From Lepidonotus clava (lineage: Eukaryota > Annelida > Polychaeta > Phyllodocida > Polynoidae), in NCBI GenBank assembly GCA_936440205.1, contig OW387136.1, positions 50,800,232-50,864,231 of the forward strand: a DNA stretch of 64,000 nucleotides, written 5' to 3'. How positions within the stretch are numbered: position 1 is the first letter of the stretch; every line of letters starts with the position of its first letter. The position numbers and the translations under genes are program-made. Positions 44,641-56,497 of the stretch are shown here, piece by piece. The notes below the pieces were generated by a model, which saw only the letters and a list, made by a program, of their open reading frames with translations, searched no databases and was not told the origin of the DNA.

Positions 44641-44735
44641 CATGAGATGCCATTCCATACTGATGAAAAAATAGGAAAAGTAGAAAACACTTATCCTACT
44701 CTTTTTTTACTAGAAGCAACAACTAGGATTGGCCA
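44641..44735 (+). mobile_element. R8 MITE, left half
   Basis: GAGATGCCATTCCATACTG, GAAAAGTAGAAAACACTTAT, CCTACTCTTTTTTTACTAGA match 29099-29187. Confidence 0.6.
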
Positions 44736-46038
44736 CAGTAACCTGTCCCCGTGTATATACTATATAATAGTCATATACCAACTCCCCTCTGCTGCCCTTG
44801 TCAACATACCGGTCCGGCCCTCAGGCCTATCCCTCCCAAAGCCTACAGATCGTCTCCATCGAGCCTAACCCTGGTCGCACCCACGATCCCCAAGGTCGCA
44901 CCAAGGTCGAACCCAGTCGCCACGCCTACCCCGTGATCTCGCGGGGTACCGCGAGACGCCGCGTGTTTTGCCGAGATGCAGGTGGCGGTGTTATCGCCCT
45001 GATCAGGGCAGATCGAATCGTCTGACCAGGTTTCTGTGGCCAGAAAACAGGTCCCCACACCCCTTCTAGGCTGGCTTGGTAAATACAGTAAATCGGTTAA
45101 TAGGTGTGAGGATAGGTTACCAAAGGGGGACATGGTATTACACGTACGTGTACATTGGTGGGGGGACCAGTCGTTGGTTTAGCATAGACATATATAGGAT
45201 TGTGTATCTCTATGGTTTCTCCAAATCTGCTGAAGTTGTTCTCAATGTCATAAATTATCAGTTTATATTCTAACAGACATTTCAGGGGGAAATAGATCAT
45301 ATTCATACAAACGCTTAGAATATCGCATCTGCTAAGTTCTTCTTTTAAGTACTAAAACGGCATGCAATCAAGTGAATGCATGTCATGTGGAATTTTCCCC
45401 TCTTTTTGTATTTATCAACGGGTCCACCAAAAGAAATGTTGAAAAAGACAAGACATTTCCGGAGAAGAATAACCATAAAAACGCTTAAGATATCGCACAG
45501 TCCAGAAAGTTGGCAAGAGCGTCAAAACAGAACATCTTTCTTAACCACCTGTGGAATAGTAGGGTAAGGGTGGCTGTGCTTTCAAACCATCGCTAAAGTC
45601 TATATATCTGTGGTTCAAACATACTAATCAAAGTGTCCCTCCTGCTTTTAAAGTGACATAAATGCCATAATGCCGACTTTAAATAACCATTTCCCTTTCC
45701 ATACAACTACTAGTACTTCCTTTATTGTATCAATTTCCCGCAACAGATTGGGCCAGCAAAGTGGGTGAAATTGGAGATATTGACGGGGAGGTAGTTTTAG
45801 TGGGAGTCAGAGAGTGTTACACCACAGTGAGGCGTATATTTAGCCGTGTTTTGTACGACTTCAGGGTCAGATACAAACTACTAGAGCTTCACAAAATGAC
45901 CCTGCGCATTTGTCAACCGAGGCAAGGCGACGACTGCCTCCCACAAGGGTCTGCCTCCCGAGGTCAATTCTCCAGGCGCCGATGGAGGTTACCAAGGTAA
46001 TTTACACAGGTTTGGGGGGCTGCTGAAATCAGGGTTAC
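44736..46038. other. No defensible gene; one ordinary-looking frame
   Basis: A 91-codon plus frame at 45725-46000 is not repeat-derived and is followed by ACCAAGGTAATT, resembling a splice donor. I do not recognise the protein and there is no acceptor or partner exon I can point to. Confidence 0.3.
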
Positions 46039-46053
46039 GTCGCCATGGCAACC
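46039..46053. promoter_or_regulatory. RFX X-box-like palindrome
   Basis: GTCGCCATGGCAACC closely matches the RFX consensus GTTRCCATGGYAAC. Isolated in otherwise unremarkable sequence, so function is unproven. Confidence 0.35.
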
Positions 46054-46873
46054 GGTGACAGAACACCCCATACATTCTTGTAAGAGGGGGAAAGTGTCCC
46101 CAAAAGTAGACAGACTTCGCTAGGGGACCCATTTGGAGTTGCGAGAACACAGGTAGCTTTTGTTTGGCCCAAGCCTACTTTGACCACTTGCTTTTCAGCG
46201 AACGGAGGTAAGAGGAGATTACATAAGCCTCGGGGTATTGTAACGGGAGGACAACTGATGCGACTGTGGAGGGCCTAATCACCAAGGTAACCCCCATGTG
46301 GGACGTCGCAGGCCCTATACTTACTACTTCCGGTCCCCCTCCCCTCCTCTATGCACCCACCTATATATACGGAGTGTTGTGTGTGTGTGTGTGGGTGGGG
46401 GGGGGGGGGGGTCTAAGAAACACCCTGAGGACGATTTGTTCAGGTTTGGCTGTAAGTTAAAAGTTCAATATTTGACGAGCTGTCCAGATGTTTATCTGGG
46501 GTTTGGCGGGAGAAAAGTGTGTCAGTGGTGAGACCAATGTGAGATGTTTTACACGGGTCGGGGGGGGGGGGGGGGGGGGCTGGCCAGGGGACTGTTACTG
46601 AGATATCCATGTTCAGATAATAAAAGTGAAAAAAAATTGTTCTTTCATTTGATATATAATATGTTGTTTTAGTCTTACTGGTTAGCGCACAATATTCACT
46701 GTCGCAAATGAAGCCACTCTGATGTGTTGTCTATAGTTAAGGTTTACAATATAGACCTAGTGCAGAAAGGGTCAGAGATGATGTTCTGGAGGCAATATGA
46801 CGATCCTGTCTGCTCAAAACATAAAACAGAAAGTTTACATACATCCTTTACACCCTAAGCCTTCTTCAACAAC
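46054..46873. other. No gene; two long G runs
   Basis: TG microsatellite plus G run at 46378-46411 and a 22-base G run at about 46558-46580. Confidence 0.5.
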
Positions 46874-46896
46874 TATAGACAGAACTTCTGTCTATA
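46874..46896. repeat. 11-bp hairpin (TATAGACAGAA)
   Basis: TATAGACAGAA and TTCTGTCTATA separated by a single C. The following CTCATTGG continues the motif seen in the hairpin at 30595. Confidence 0.7.
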
Positions 46897-46910
46897 CTCA
46901 TTGGTCATAC

Positions 46911-47126
46911 TAAAGGGGGTATTCCACTTCACGACATGATCTGCGCTATCAGCACAATATTACGATATTACAGACATATTTACAAACAAGATTGATATAT
47001 TGGTTAAGAAATGGCAATTTGGAGCATGTGACATATGTGCAACATACAATTTCATCTGTTATATGTGCAATTTCCTTGCGACATGGTCATATCGTAGACC
47101 AAGTCGTGTGGTGGAATACCCCTTTA
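46911..47126. mobile_element. R3 MITE, complete
   Basis: TAAAGGGGGTATTCCAC at the left and GTGGAATACCCCTTTA at the right, ending in TA on both sides. Contains TCACGACATGATCTGCGC and CGACATGGTCATATCGTAG. 216 bp. Confidence 0.75.
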
Positions 47127-47147
47127 AAAGCTATACCATTACCAGTG

Positions 47148-47385
47148 GACCAAGAAGACTACTTTGTAGACTTCTTGAGTGGAGCTACCCTCCGGCCCCA
47201 GAAAAGACCGGGAACCCAGCAGCTTCAGCACCCCAACTCTAACCCTGATCGGCAAACACTGATCTCATTGGCGTGGCCCTGTCTGCACTTCGTTTTGGGT
47301 TAACCAACGAGTATAGACAACCAGTATAGACACTTCTGTCTATACTGGTTGGGTTAACCAAGGAGTATGTAGACTCCTTGAGTTA
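47148..47385. repeat. Cluster of three short hairpins
   Basis: CAAGAAGACTAC with GTAGACTTCTTG (47151-47177); AACCAGTATAGAC with GTCTATACTGGTT (47319-47331 and 47338-47350, perfect 13 bp); and GTTAACCAAGGAGT with its near complement to about 47387. The middle one shares its GTATAGAC core with 30595 and 46874. Confidence 0.7.
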
Positions 47386-47698
47386 ACGTGTGGGCAGTTT
47401 GATACGCCGGGGGCAGCCCACCATCTGAATGCCATTTGTCCCATTCCTTGTAAATTGCACGACATTCTCCGGCGGACTACAAGGCACGTTCCCAACTGGT
47501 CGGCCCTGCAGACGTCCCGCACTTACACACGTTTAGTTTGTTAGCTTGTCCTTGTGTTTACATGTATACATCTGCACTGAGAGAGGACATGGATACATGT
47601 TCGTTTTGGGGTGCATTCGGCATAAGTGAACGAGAATGCCTTTGCACTTTCTGATTCTCCCAAACTGCTAATATGGTTTTATGATGGTTATCAAGAAT

Positions 47699-47700
<2 letters not shown>
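47386..47700. other. No gene recognised
   Basis: Nothing supportable. Confidence 0.5.

Positions 47701-47763
<63 letters not shown>
47701..47763. repeat. TA microsatellite, longest in the window
   Basis: About 31 uninterrupted TA units. Confidence 0.97.
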
Positions 47764-47767
<4 letters not shown>

Positions 47768-48017
47768 GGCCGATAAACCAAAACAGAATATATACATATA
47801 TACATTGATTTCCCCAAATGCATCACTGACTGGAAACAAAAAAATCTTAGAATTCGTGTAAACCAATCAAATTAATATGCAGTAGATTGAAAAGCTAACA
47901 GTTGAGGCTGTTTGGAATAAAAAAAGATAATCATTTGAGAAGCAAATCTTCCCAGTATAAGTGTATACCTGTATAATTATGAAGAAGGATAATTTATGCA
48001 ATGTCAGAATATAATTA

Positions 48018-48206
48018 TGAGATTTCCAGAAATTCAGGAAATATCAGATTCGCAATAAAAGGTATACATGTGTGTAGAACTCCCTCGAGATACAAATCCT
48101 CCTCATGATAATGATAAGGTGTGCAAGGTGTGAATTTATGAGATCTCCAGAAGGTCGGGAATCCTCAGATTCCGAGCAGACAGGCGGTAACAGGTACGTG
48201 TGTAGC
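48018..48206 (+). repeat. Tandem duplication, period 121 bp
   Basis: TGAGATYTCCAGAA, AGGAA/GGGAA, TCAGATTC and GTGTGTAG blocks at 48018-48085 recur at 48139-48206. Diverged. Confidence 0.6.
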
Positions 48207-49323
48207 GTAGGACCACCTGCACCTGGTTGGAGGTTAAACCCCGGGCAACCCTCGGTCAACCCAGGGTTAACCGGTGGGTAACCCGAGGGATCCCCGCGAG
48301 CCGCACGGGCCTATTTCTGACACCTGTAGCAGGGATTGGGGCCGCCATCTGATAGCACACCTGTCCACCGACCACCCACCCCTAAACACCCCTCTACCTG
48401 TAGGCCTATCCCCACCTCCCACATGGGTGCACACCCCTGCCCATCCCCAACCAGGTACACCTGAACCCCAACACACCAGTCCCACCACCCCCGTCCCATC
48501 CGACCCCCCGTCACTGACTCGAACCCGCGGTAACTCCAGCGCCACCCTTTTCGCAAAGGGCAGCATCTTGGCTTACCGTCTCTATAACAGTAGAGCATGG
48601 TCCTACCGTTTCATAAACAGTGTTCATTGAAAGATTTATATTTACTAATGATTATAAATGTATTAAGTCTGTTTTTCTTTAATAATGTTTTTTTGAGATT
48701 TTATAAAGATATGCACAGTTTTTTGTTTTTTTTAGGGATTTTGCATCCCAATATTATGACAGCTCCCCTTCATGGCGGTTTGACGAAGGCCCCTTGATTT
48801 CAGCCACGTAAAGGTACCTCACACCTACCACTCGTTGGGGCCGCACCATGGTTGGTATCGCCCTCCTAATTCCATTCCATATACCTCATTCTTTGATAAC
48901 CCGACGACCACATCTCCTTAACTCATACCTGTGGGTCCCCCTTCCCCCTTCTCCCCCGCACCACCGCCCCAGACCCGCCCACCTGTCTTTTCACCTAGCG
49001 AAAGGTGAGTCCAGCAAATAGGTTCGGGTTGAGATAGTCAGGGGTGGTGACGGAGCCTAAGGCCTAGGAGTGAAATACTTTAATGATGGTGACCAGGCCT
49101 CAGGCCATCGCGGGTAGTAAATGGTATTTACTTGGGTACACCAAACGATCGCGTTTTAAACGCATTTCGATTTGCAATTTAATAGACAACTTTAAATATG
49201 TATCATTAAATTCGAACTTCAAATGGTCCCATACCGTATTTCTCTCCCAAATGCTGCAAGAGGGTAAAGGGGCAACACATCTTCTTTGCATGGTCTTTAT
49301 TAGATAGGGATCCGCTGACGGGT
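48207..49323. other. No gene recognised
   Basis: Frames at 48267-48630 on both strands are proline-, glycine- or threonine-rich and compositional. T-rich from 48660 to 48735. Confidence 0.5.
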
Positions 49324-49531
49324 TTGGACGCGACTTTTTAGTGTTATCTCTATGGCGTCCTCGCGTCCATCCAAATTTCGGCTTTAAAAGGGCAAAATCC
49401 ATATCGAGGAGTTAATTCACGTATAGGTATCCTACGTTGCATTATCTAAGCAAAGTAGCGTACGCTAGTTGATATTGGACGCGAAATTTCAGTGTTATTT
49501 CTATGGCGTCCTCGCGTCCGTCCAAAATTTC
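49324..49531 (+). repeat. 57-bp direct repeat, 151 bp apart
   Basis: TTGGACGCGA, AGTGTTATYTCTATGGCGTC and CTCGCGTCC occur at 49324-49380 and 49475-49531. Confidence 0.75.
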
Positions 49532-50598
49532 AAATTTCAAAATTCGAAACCAAAGACAGCAAACAGACATCGCCCATACTATTTATGTCACAGGCGGTTC
49601 GGCGAAGAAATAATGATCTATTATCAACCTGCCATATGGATAGGAATAAAAAGGACCGGAAAATGAGGAGAAGTTGAAAGGTGATAGAAATCCCTAGTGA
49701 CCTACTCCCAACTCCCCAGGTGCTAATTAGTCCCCACACCTATAACAGGTGCCCCCCGGGGGTGACCCATACGTGTAGGAGAGGTCCTAGGGGGAAGTGG
49801 TAGGGTCAGGTCAGTTAGAGGGTAAGGCCCTTGCCCCTGAGGCCCTAAGACCACCCTTGTAACAGTTTATGTTCGGTAGACACTGGGGTTTTAGCGCCGA
49901 ATGGGAAGTTTTGGGTTTTTTAATTTTTCTTTCAAAAAACAATTTCTCAGTAGTATCATGCTTTATGTTTACCAAAAGTTTAATAGGGATTCTGGCTGCC
50001 CAAGTAGCGATGTTTTTTTTAATGAGCAAAAATTTCGAGTACCTGGTGCACATGAAACACCACCCCCCCCCCCCCCCTCCCGGAGTGAGTGGACAATACG
50101 GAGTGACCGACCCGACTCGCTGGGCTGTGGGCGGGAAGACGATACCATCTGGGACCTCCCCGAGCCGAGAACACCCCCCCCCCCCCCCGGCAAAGTGTCT
50201 AAACGTTTCTTCAAAGGGTGAGAAGTAAGAAAGACGGAGGGTGAGGGGCGTAAAGAAGAACCCAGGGATGAGTAGGGGCGCAGTTTTTCAATGTACTTGT
50301 GCAATGACACTTGAAAAGTATTGTAGAAAGGGGTAGGTGGATATATTGGTGCAGGTGTAGGAGTTCTGTGTGGCCAGGAGCAATAATCATTTATTATTTT
50401 TGGTCGTTGTTCAGTGAAATCGTTGTTCCCCAATCTATTTTGCATTGATATTGAGTAACGGCTATGATCACATGTTGATCACATGTAGTATGATGCAAAT
50501 AGACTATGATGCAATGGGCTATGAATTAAAAAATGTGGCTACTACGATGTAATGGACCATATACCATCTCGTCGGCTATTCATTGTGTTTTCATAGAT
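49532..50598. other. No gene; two C runs
   Basis: C runs at about 50062-50077 and 50172-50186 sit in CACCCCC contexts with a proline-rich frame across them. No domain in the 158-codon minus frame, which is a shadow of the same runs. Confidence 0.5.
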
Positions 50599-50692
50599 TG
50601 TGGGTGTGTGTGTGGGTGTGGGGGGGGGTGTGTGTGGGTGTGGGGGGGGGGGGGGGGTGGGTGTGTGTGGGTGTGTGTGGGTGTGTGGGTGT

Positions 50693-50739
<47 letters not shown>

Positions 50740-50822
50740 GGGGTGGGTGGGTGTGTGTGTGTGTGTGTGTGTGGTTGTGTCTGTGTGTGTCAGTGTCTCT
50801 GTGTCTGTGTCTCTGTGTGTGT
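50599..50822 (+). repeat. GT / GGGTGT microsatellite
   Basis: Over 200 bp of GTGTGG, GGGTGT, pure GT (about 50694-50736) and GTCTGT variants with a 16-base G run. The 172-codon minus-strand frame here is a threonine-histidine repeat and not a gene. Confidence 0.95.
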
Positions 50823-51267
50823 GAATATTCATAGTCACCAGAGTGGCAGAAATGTCTTTTCTTAAAATGAACAGATTCCCTGATACTGAACGGCACAAAT
50901 GTAACATAGTTGGGCCACCCGAAACTGCTTCGAGGCGCGCCGACAAGGCGGTCCACTTGATCTAGTTCTCGGAGTGGATACAGTTTAAAAACGGAGTTTA
51001 CGGAGATAAGAAGGAGACATGGGGAGAGGGTGGAGGAGAGTGTGGGAGGGGTGTAGGAGGGGGAGTGTGTGGGTGTGTTTACTAACACGTAGTGTACGGA
51101 CGACAACAAGACCCGGAGAACACGCCTACACCGGGTGTAAACCGGCGTCAGGAGCCGACATTATTCCAGGGTCTTTAGTTAGCTTGATGGCAGGAGTCAA
51201 GCTGCACAAATAGATGATATGATTAATGAAACATACGGTTAATTCTTTTAAAAATCACTAGTTATTA
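50823..51267. other. No gene recognised
   Basis: Purine-rich patch at 51010-51070; otherwise nothing. Confidence 0.5.
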
Positions 51268-51583
51268 CAGGGCTTGACAAATCGGGTGTCCAGTGGCCTA
51301 GGACCACCAAAAAGTCATACTGGGCCACTGAAATGAGTGCTGGAGTTGCCCAGTGGGCAACGAGAATCATAGTCTGAAATTTTGTTTTGAAAATTATGAA
51401 TATCAACCTTTTACCCATAAATCCATGGAATCAACCACATCTAAATCCTTAGTTATTTGTCATCTATGTATGTTATTCTCTTCAAGCATCACTGGGCAAC
51501 CACATTTTGTAGTTGGGCAACCCCTTTCTGGGCTCAAGTTGTCCACTGGGCAACCAGGTTTCAAATTGATTTGTCAATCCCTG
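51268..51583. mobile_element. hAT-like MITE (CAGGGCTTGACAAAT)
   Basis: CAGGGCTTGACAAATC at the left and GATTTGTCAATCCCTG at the right. Internally GCCCAGTGGGCAACG and CCACTGGGCAACC recur. TATTAC lies just outside or overlapping both ends, compatible with a slipped target duplication. 316 bp, non-coding. Confidence 0.65.
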
Positions 51584-52439
51584 TATTACTTTTCATTTTC
51601 CTTTCTTTAAGACAAAATTCCGACAGGGAATGTCTACGGGGAGGTGGGGGCTAGGGAGTAAGCAATCTTTGAAAAAAGGATACGCAATGCAAAACTGACT
51701 ATACTTTTGTTAAGACACCTATTTGGATGACACAATTGTATTACTTCATATAGTTAGCTGAGTTATATCTAGGTGTTAGGTGGGCTACTAGGGTGGCCCT
51801 TACAGAAAAATGATGGAAGCTTTTTGCACCTAGGGCTTGTCGTAGAGTGTCAAAACAGTTGTTCTTTGAGGGATTCAGAGTGGGCAATTTGCCTTTAATA
51901 CTGTTTTTTAACGCCTACTCTCCAATAACCACAGCTATTGTTCCCATCCCTGTCCTGAGCATGTTCACTTCACACCTAGACATCAGTACAAGAGAGGCCC
52001 ACAAATAGCTGCAGTCCCCTGATGGGTCAGGTATTCTTACACTGGCCATTTCAATAGATCTGGTCCCAGTGGGACACATCTAGGGATCGACTTCCAGGAA
52101 TCAAAGCAGCAGGAAAACAAAGACTGGTGGACATAGTGTTAGCCCTTAAGTACCTCACACTGACACATCAACTCAGTGAAAGAATCACGGTAGGTCAAAG
52201 TGGCTTCGCTCTACTTTTAGTAGCGATCTTAAATAGAAGGCGCAGTCCAAGCGTGCGTAACTGAGTTACGTCTCCTTTGAATAATGTTATCGTTCTTGGT
52301 GAGTACACACTGACAGGATATTTTTAACCGACTGGTCTGAATAGATGAAAACCGATTAACCTCTTAACGAAGTTTGGCTTCCTGGTTCTTGTCCCAATGA
52401 GATATTTTTACATGTAGCCAAAGCAAAGCGATGTTCGTA
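51584..52439. other. No gene recognised
   Basis: Nothing supportable. Confidence 0.5.
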
Positions 52440-52612
52440 TTGTACTTGTTATTCCTATGTTATTTCCTTTTCTTTTCATTCCTGTTTATTGCTATTATTG
52501 TAAACTTTTGATATTTCATATTATTATTCCACTTAAATTGTATATACACTGTCATGTATCATCTGGAAGACCAGGGGGTTACCCTGAGGATGTCTTTTTG
52601 AATAATAAAAAA
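52440..52612 (+). mobile_element. Possible LINE 3' tail
   Basis: A T-rich segment ends ATCTGGAAGACCAGGGGG, TTACCCTGAGGATGTC, TTTTTGAATAATAAAAAAAA. A short stem next to an A-rich tail is the style of CR1/L2-type 3' ends, but no coding part is attached and I cannot match it to the LINE at 38086. Could be a plain A-rich stretch. Confidence 0.3.
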
Positions 52613-53077
52613 AAAGGGATTAACAGATCTATTTTACCATATACTTGACACAAGAGGCCGTTTTACGTTGTACCCGACACGTCTAAGTTTTACTATGTAG
52701 ACCCATGATATTTTCAATGAATACATGATTACCTTCGATTTCACACAACAACTTTAACAGCCACCAATCTGCCGGTCCCTCAAAGAACCCCTTATTCGAT
52801 TTAGGTTTAATGAGGCGTATATACTGTGCAGCGAGACAGCCATTTGAACTCTCACCCCATCGTTTGTGTGTGTATCGGGGGGGGGGGGGGGGGCAAATAC
52901 TAGTTTGTTACCAGGCTAAACTATCTTGTCCTGTTCTTATATGCACTTGGGAGTCTGTTCTCGTTGAAATATAGCATTATTCTATTTGCGTCTGAAAAAG
53001 AAAGTTTAATTTTAATAGTATTTTAGGAAAAAAACACTGCCCAATTTCACCAATAAGGTAACCCGTGGTTTCTCGTG
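52613..53077. other. No gene; one G run
   Basis: G run at about 52867-52885 with TGTGTGTATC before it. Confidence 0.5.
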
Positions 53078-53792
53078 TTAAGGATAGATAAGGGGTCTCG
53101 GTGCAGGATTTACTATGTGTGGGCTCTTTAATGGATCATAAATTTATTTTTAAGCATTCGCAGATATAAAGTAGAAAATTCAAAAGCTGAGTTTGTAAGG
53201 TTTCTAGGGATATAAAAAATGTGTGAAAGAGATAAAAATTCACTGAAATACGTTTTGATAAAAACAGAAAAGTTAATTTTCATGAGCATTTTTTTAACAA
53301 GAATATCTTACTTAATATTTGACATAGATCCTTGAAATTTTGAATAAGTATTCTTGGGATACATTGGGAGGGAAGCGTGTCTCAGAATTTAGACTTAGGT
53401 TCTAGTTTTTATTTTATGAAATCTAGAAAATAATGTTTTTTTTTTTTTTAAAAAGTTACCCGTTTTTTGTCATAAAATGTAATCTATACCCTCAATCAAA
53501 ATTCTGAGACACGCTTCCCTCAAGGGGAACTTCAGGAATATATGTTCAAAATTTCAGTTTCATATCTTATTTGGTTACTGAGATATTGATGTTTGAAAAA
53601 TAAAACTGAAGAAATCAGTTTAAAATTAATAATTTCTATAATTCTTGTCTTATTTTATTCAAACTTGTATTGTTAGATAGATAAAAATGCGAGCGTTCAG
53701 ATGGTGTATAATATGTTTATGTGATCGCCATGGTTGATTTGGCATGTACCTTTATGCAGCATATGGCACTGAGACCCCTTATCTATCCTTAA
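53078..53792. mobile_element. Large foldback element, 715 bp
   Basis: The first and last 27 bp are inverted with one mismatch (TTAAGGATAGATAAGGGG at the left). Inside, GGGAAGCGTGTCTCAGAATT pairs with AATTCTGAGACACGCTTCCC, and AAATTTTGAA-type blocks pair farther in, around a T run at about 53437-53449. Both ends start with TTAA, so a TTAA target duplication cannot be told apart from the terminal repeat. Non-coding. Confidence 0.7.
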
Positions 53793-54527
53793 AAGCCCCT
53801 CAGGGCAATATCTACAGGTAACTCCTAACAAGGTAGTTTTTTTCTACCTGTGACTCAAAACCAATTATCAGCTTTAACTCTGAGCCCCCCAAAAAAGGTC
53901 TCTGTACGTAATCAGTTTCAGCAAACCAATTAGGATCCTTTGTAAAGAGGCGGGTTTGGTACCCTCAGGGATAGATATAAATCTTATCACTTATAGACAT
54001 GAGTGTTACCTCTGTACAAGTTGGTGTGGTAACTCTTTTAGTAGGATTGGGAGGTATGCAATATCGAGTGTCTCAAAATGTTCTTGTACTTTTATATTTG
54101 ATTATTCCAAAAATCTAACTAAGAAAGCTTGGTCACTTGGCACAACTTATAGATCCTTCTCATTATGTTAAGCACCACATAATATAGGTAATAGTTTTGG
54201 CATGATGGCCCCTCTGGACACCCATATGTGAAGGTTTTGATTGTGTTAATTGTTAACAAGTTGGCAGGACTTGGTAATCATTGGGAGATTATCACACTGT
54301 GATAAGGTTAAATAATTCTCATCTTTTCAAGGTTTATACTTTATATTCAATGTGAGTGTTTATAAAGAATATACCATTTATGAAAAGTCCATGCTGGCAA
54401 TTTACCAATTAATGTTAATTTTTAGATCATTCCTCCAATAAACCTATAGGCAAGCTACCCCGCCACCTTGGTTTGGACACATCTGAGTTAACTTATACCA
54501 AGAGAACTTCATGAGAAAGGTGTATAT
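53793..54527. other. No gene recognised
   Basis: A 17-bp palindrome (TTATCACACTGTGATAA, 54289-54305) is the only local structure. Confidence 0.5.
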
Positions 54528-54690
54528 CAGGCGCGGATTTATAGGGGGGCGTGTCAGGCGTGCCCCCCCCCCCCCCCCTATTTTGAGCCAATATTTTTTT
54601 TTTAATGTAAAATTCCTGTTCCTGGAGGAACCAGGAAAAAGATTTGCTATAGCACGCCCCCCCCTTTTTCAAAATCCTGGATCCGCCCCT
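54528..54690 (-). mobile_element. R4 MITE
   Basis: CAGGCGCGGATTTATAGG at the left, CAAAATCCTGGATCCGCCCC at the right. C run, TTTTAATGTAAAATTCCTG and TTGCTATAGCACGCCCC inside, the last three in the family order. Confidence 0.7.
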
Positions 54691-55479
54691 TTAAATCATC
54701 CAAGATCCTGGATCCTGCATGGCTACATACAATACAAGGTAATTAACAGTGCACGCTTCTCACACCAGGGGGCCAAATGGGTATAATGGGGCTGGGTCCG
54801 GGAGTGGGGAGAGGTTGTTAAGGGTCACCGGTACAAACCTTCAGTAAGGTCTAACCCTGCGGCGCCTGCATATTTTGTGAAAGTTAAAAGACTGCTCTAG
54901 CAACCAACTCTGAATTGGCCAAAGTCTAAAGAGATGGGCCCATACACAATAAGCGACAACCTGATGGGTATATTAATAGTCATATATGAATATTAATATC
55001 TTCCCCCTTTCACGACATTTGCGTCCATTTAGCCTGATTTCAATACTTTATCTCTCTCTTATTTATTGCACATTTACCAATAATACACAATATACATATG
55101 TGTAACAAACACGTTTATTAGAAAAAACTGTCACTAAAAAAGAAACCTTAAATATAACTTTTTCAATTTACATGTATTTTGATGACCCACATGCCATGAA
55201 AATTAAAGTAAATCTGCATAAGAATACATCAATTAAGTTGCTGAACTCTTCCCAGGTAACTGGTAAAACCTACTAAAAGTTACCAGGTGACTGCTAAGGT
55301 GTGGACTCAGAAAACCAGGTGTAAAAGGTGTGAGATCCCTGAGATCAAGAGCCGGTTTACAGCATGTCGTAAAACGATGATGTGCACCATCAAGTAGCCG
55401 CGGGCAGGTGTGTGTATATGGGGGGGGGGGGGTGAGTGTAGCCCCCCTCCCCTTACCCCTAGTTGCCCGGCCCCCCGCC
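54691..55479. other. No gene recognised; G run
   Basis: GGGCCCATACACAATAAGCG (54937) may be a scrap of R1. G run at 55419-55431. Confidence 0.4.
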
Positions 55480-55860
55480 AGGTGGGAGGACCCGTCTACC
55501 TGGGCCCAATCAGCCCCCCGTCACGTGACCTGTAGGATCAAAGCCCGCCGCCAGGGGGCGCGTCCTCCAGGTGAGAGGAGGGACGCGGCGTCCGGGCGGC
55601 GTCCAGTCACACCTATACCGTGCTCGGGAGTTTATTATTGCGCATGCGTGTTGCCTTCCCGCCATAGTTTTCGGGGGTCAAGCGCCACCTTCCAGCCAAT
55701 GAGAAGAGTCCCATTGTACCACGTGATACAATATGGCCGCGCCCAGTGGGCAACTCCCGTGTGCGGTATAACACACCTGCCGCCCGCCCCTCGTCAGCCC
55801 AGCCCGTAATAAACATCCTGGATCTCTGATCGTACCGACTGCTCCTCTCACCCAATGCTT
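55480..55860 (+). promoter_or_regulatory. GC-rich island with promoter-type motifs
   Basis: CCAATCAG (55506), GTCACGTGACC (55520), TTGCGCATGCGTG (55638, NRF1-like), CCAATGAG (55696), CACGTG (55720), AATATGGCCGC (YY1-like, 55730), TATAA (55767) and AATAAA (55808) occur within 310 bp of CpG-rich sequence. One reading is a host promoter with no adjacent exon visible. Another is a solo LTR fossil of the Gypsy type, since TATAA is followed 40 bp later by AATAAA; I could not define TG...CA borders or a flanking duplication. Confidence 0.35.
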
Positions 55861-56497
55861 GGGCTCCGTATGAATATGGTTATACTGAACTATTGTTAGT
55901 GTTTGATTTAAGACTGCGTGATGTGTATAATTAATTTATCCATGAGTCGTTCATCCAAGTTATTGAGCCAATCAGACTGCGCTCAAAGTTAATTCATCCA
56001 TCCCCCAATAGTTCAAAAGAAATGGACGATGAGGGAGCTCTTAAAATGAAAGGTTTTTTATTGAAGTAAACATCTCATCCCGAGTCAAAGCCACAGTGAA
56101 TAAGTCTCAATCTGTCCACCTTCCCATCTCCTACTCAGCGATCAACCACATTAGAATACAAGTTGTTCCAGCACATCCTAGACCACTCTAGCGCTTAGCT
56201 CTATCACAATCCTTTGTCCGAGGTAGTTGGTATCGGTAAACTCCAGTATACTGCGCAGGAGCTGGTAGGCATAGCTCCGAGCAGCTCAGCTAACGCTGCT
56301 GACTTTCTATTAGTTACTAACTCCAGACTAAACTCTAAACTGACTCGCTCCCTTCCTTGCAACACCTTTTATACTGGTTAACAGGTGGCGCTAGGAGCGT
56401 AAAATGTCTCTTCTCAGAAGTAGTATGGTTAGGCCTGATCCTAACTAAATTATAAAGTATAATAATATATTAAAAGTACTAGGCCATTAGTACAATA
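55861..56497. other. No gene or repeat recognised
   Basis: Nothing supportable. Confidence 0.5.

Noticed and set aside
45725-46000. 91-codon frame followed by a GTAATT donor-like site as a host exon
   Set aside because: The frame looks ordinary, but there is no recognised protein family, no acceptor and no partner exon. Left as a note only.
48500-48600. tRNA-like GGGTTCGAGTC on the minus strand
   Set aside because: A box B-like word only; no box A at the right distance and no cloverleaf.
50591-51109. 172-codon minus-strand frame, the longest in the window
   Set aside because: It encodes threonine-histidine-proline repeats from a GT/GGGTGT microsatellite, with no non-repetitive domain.
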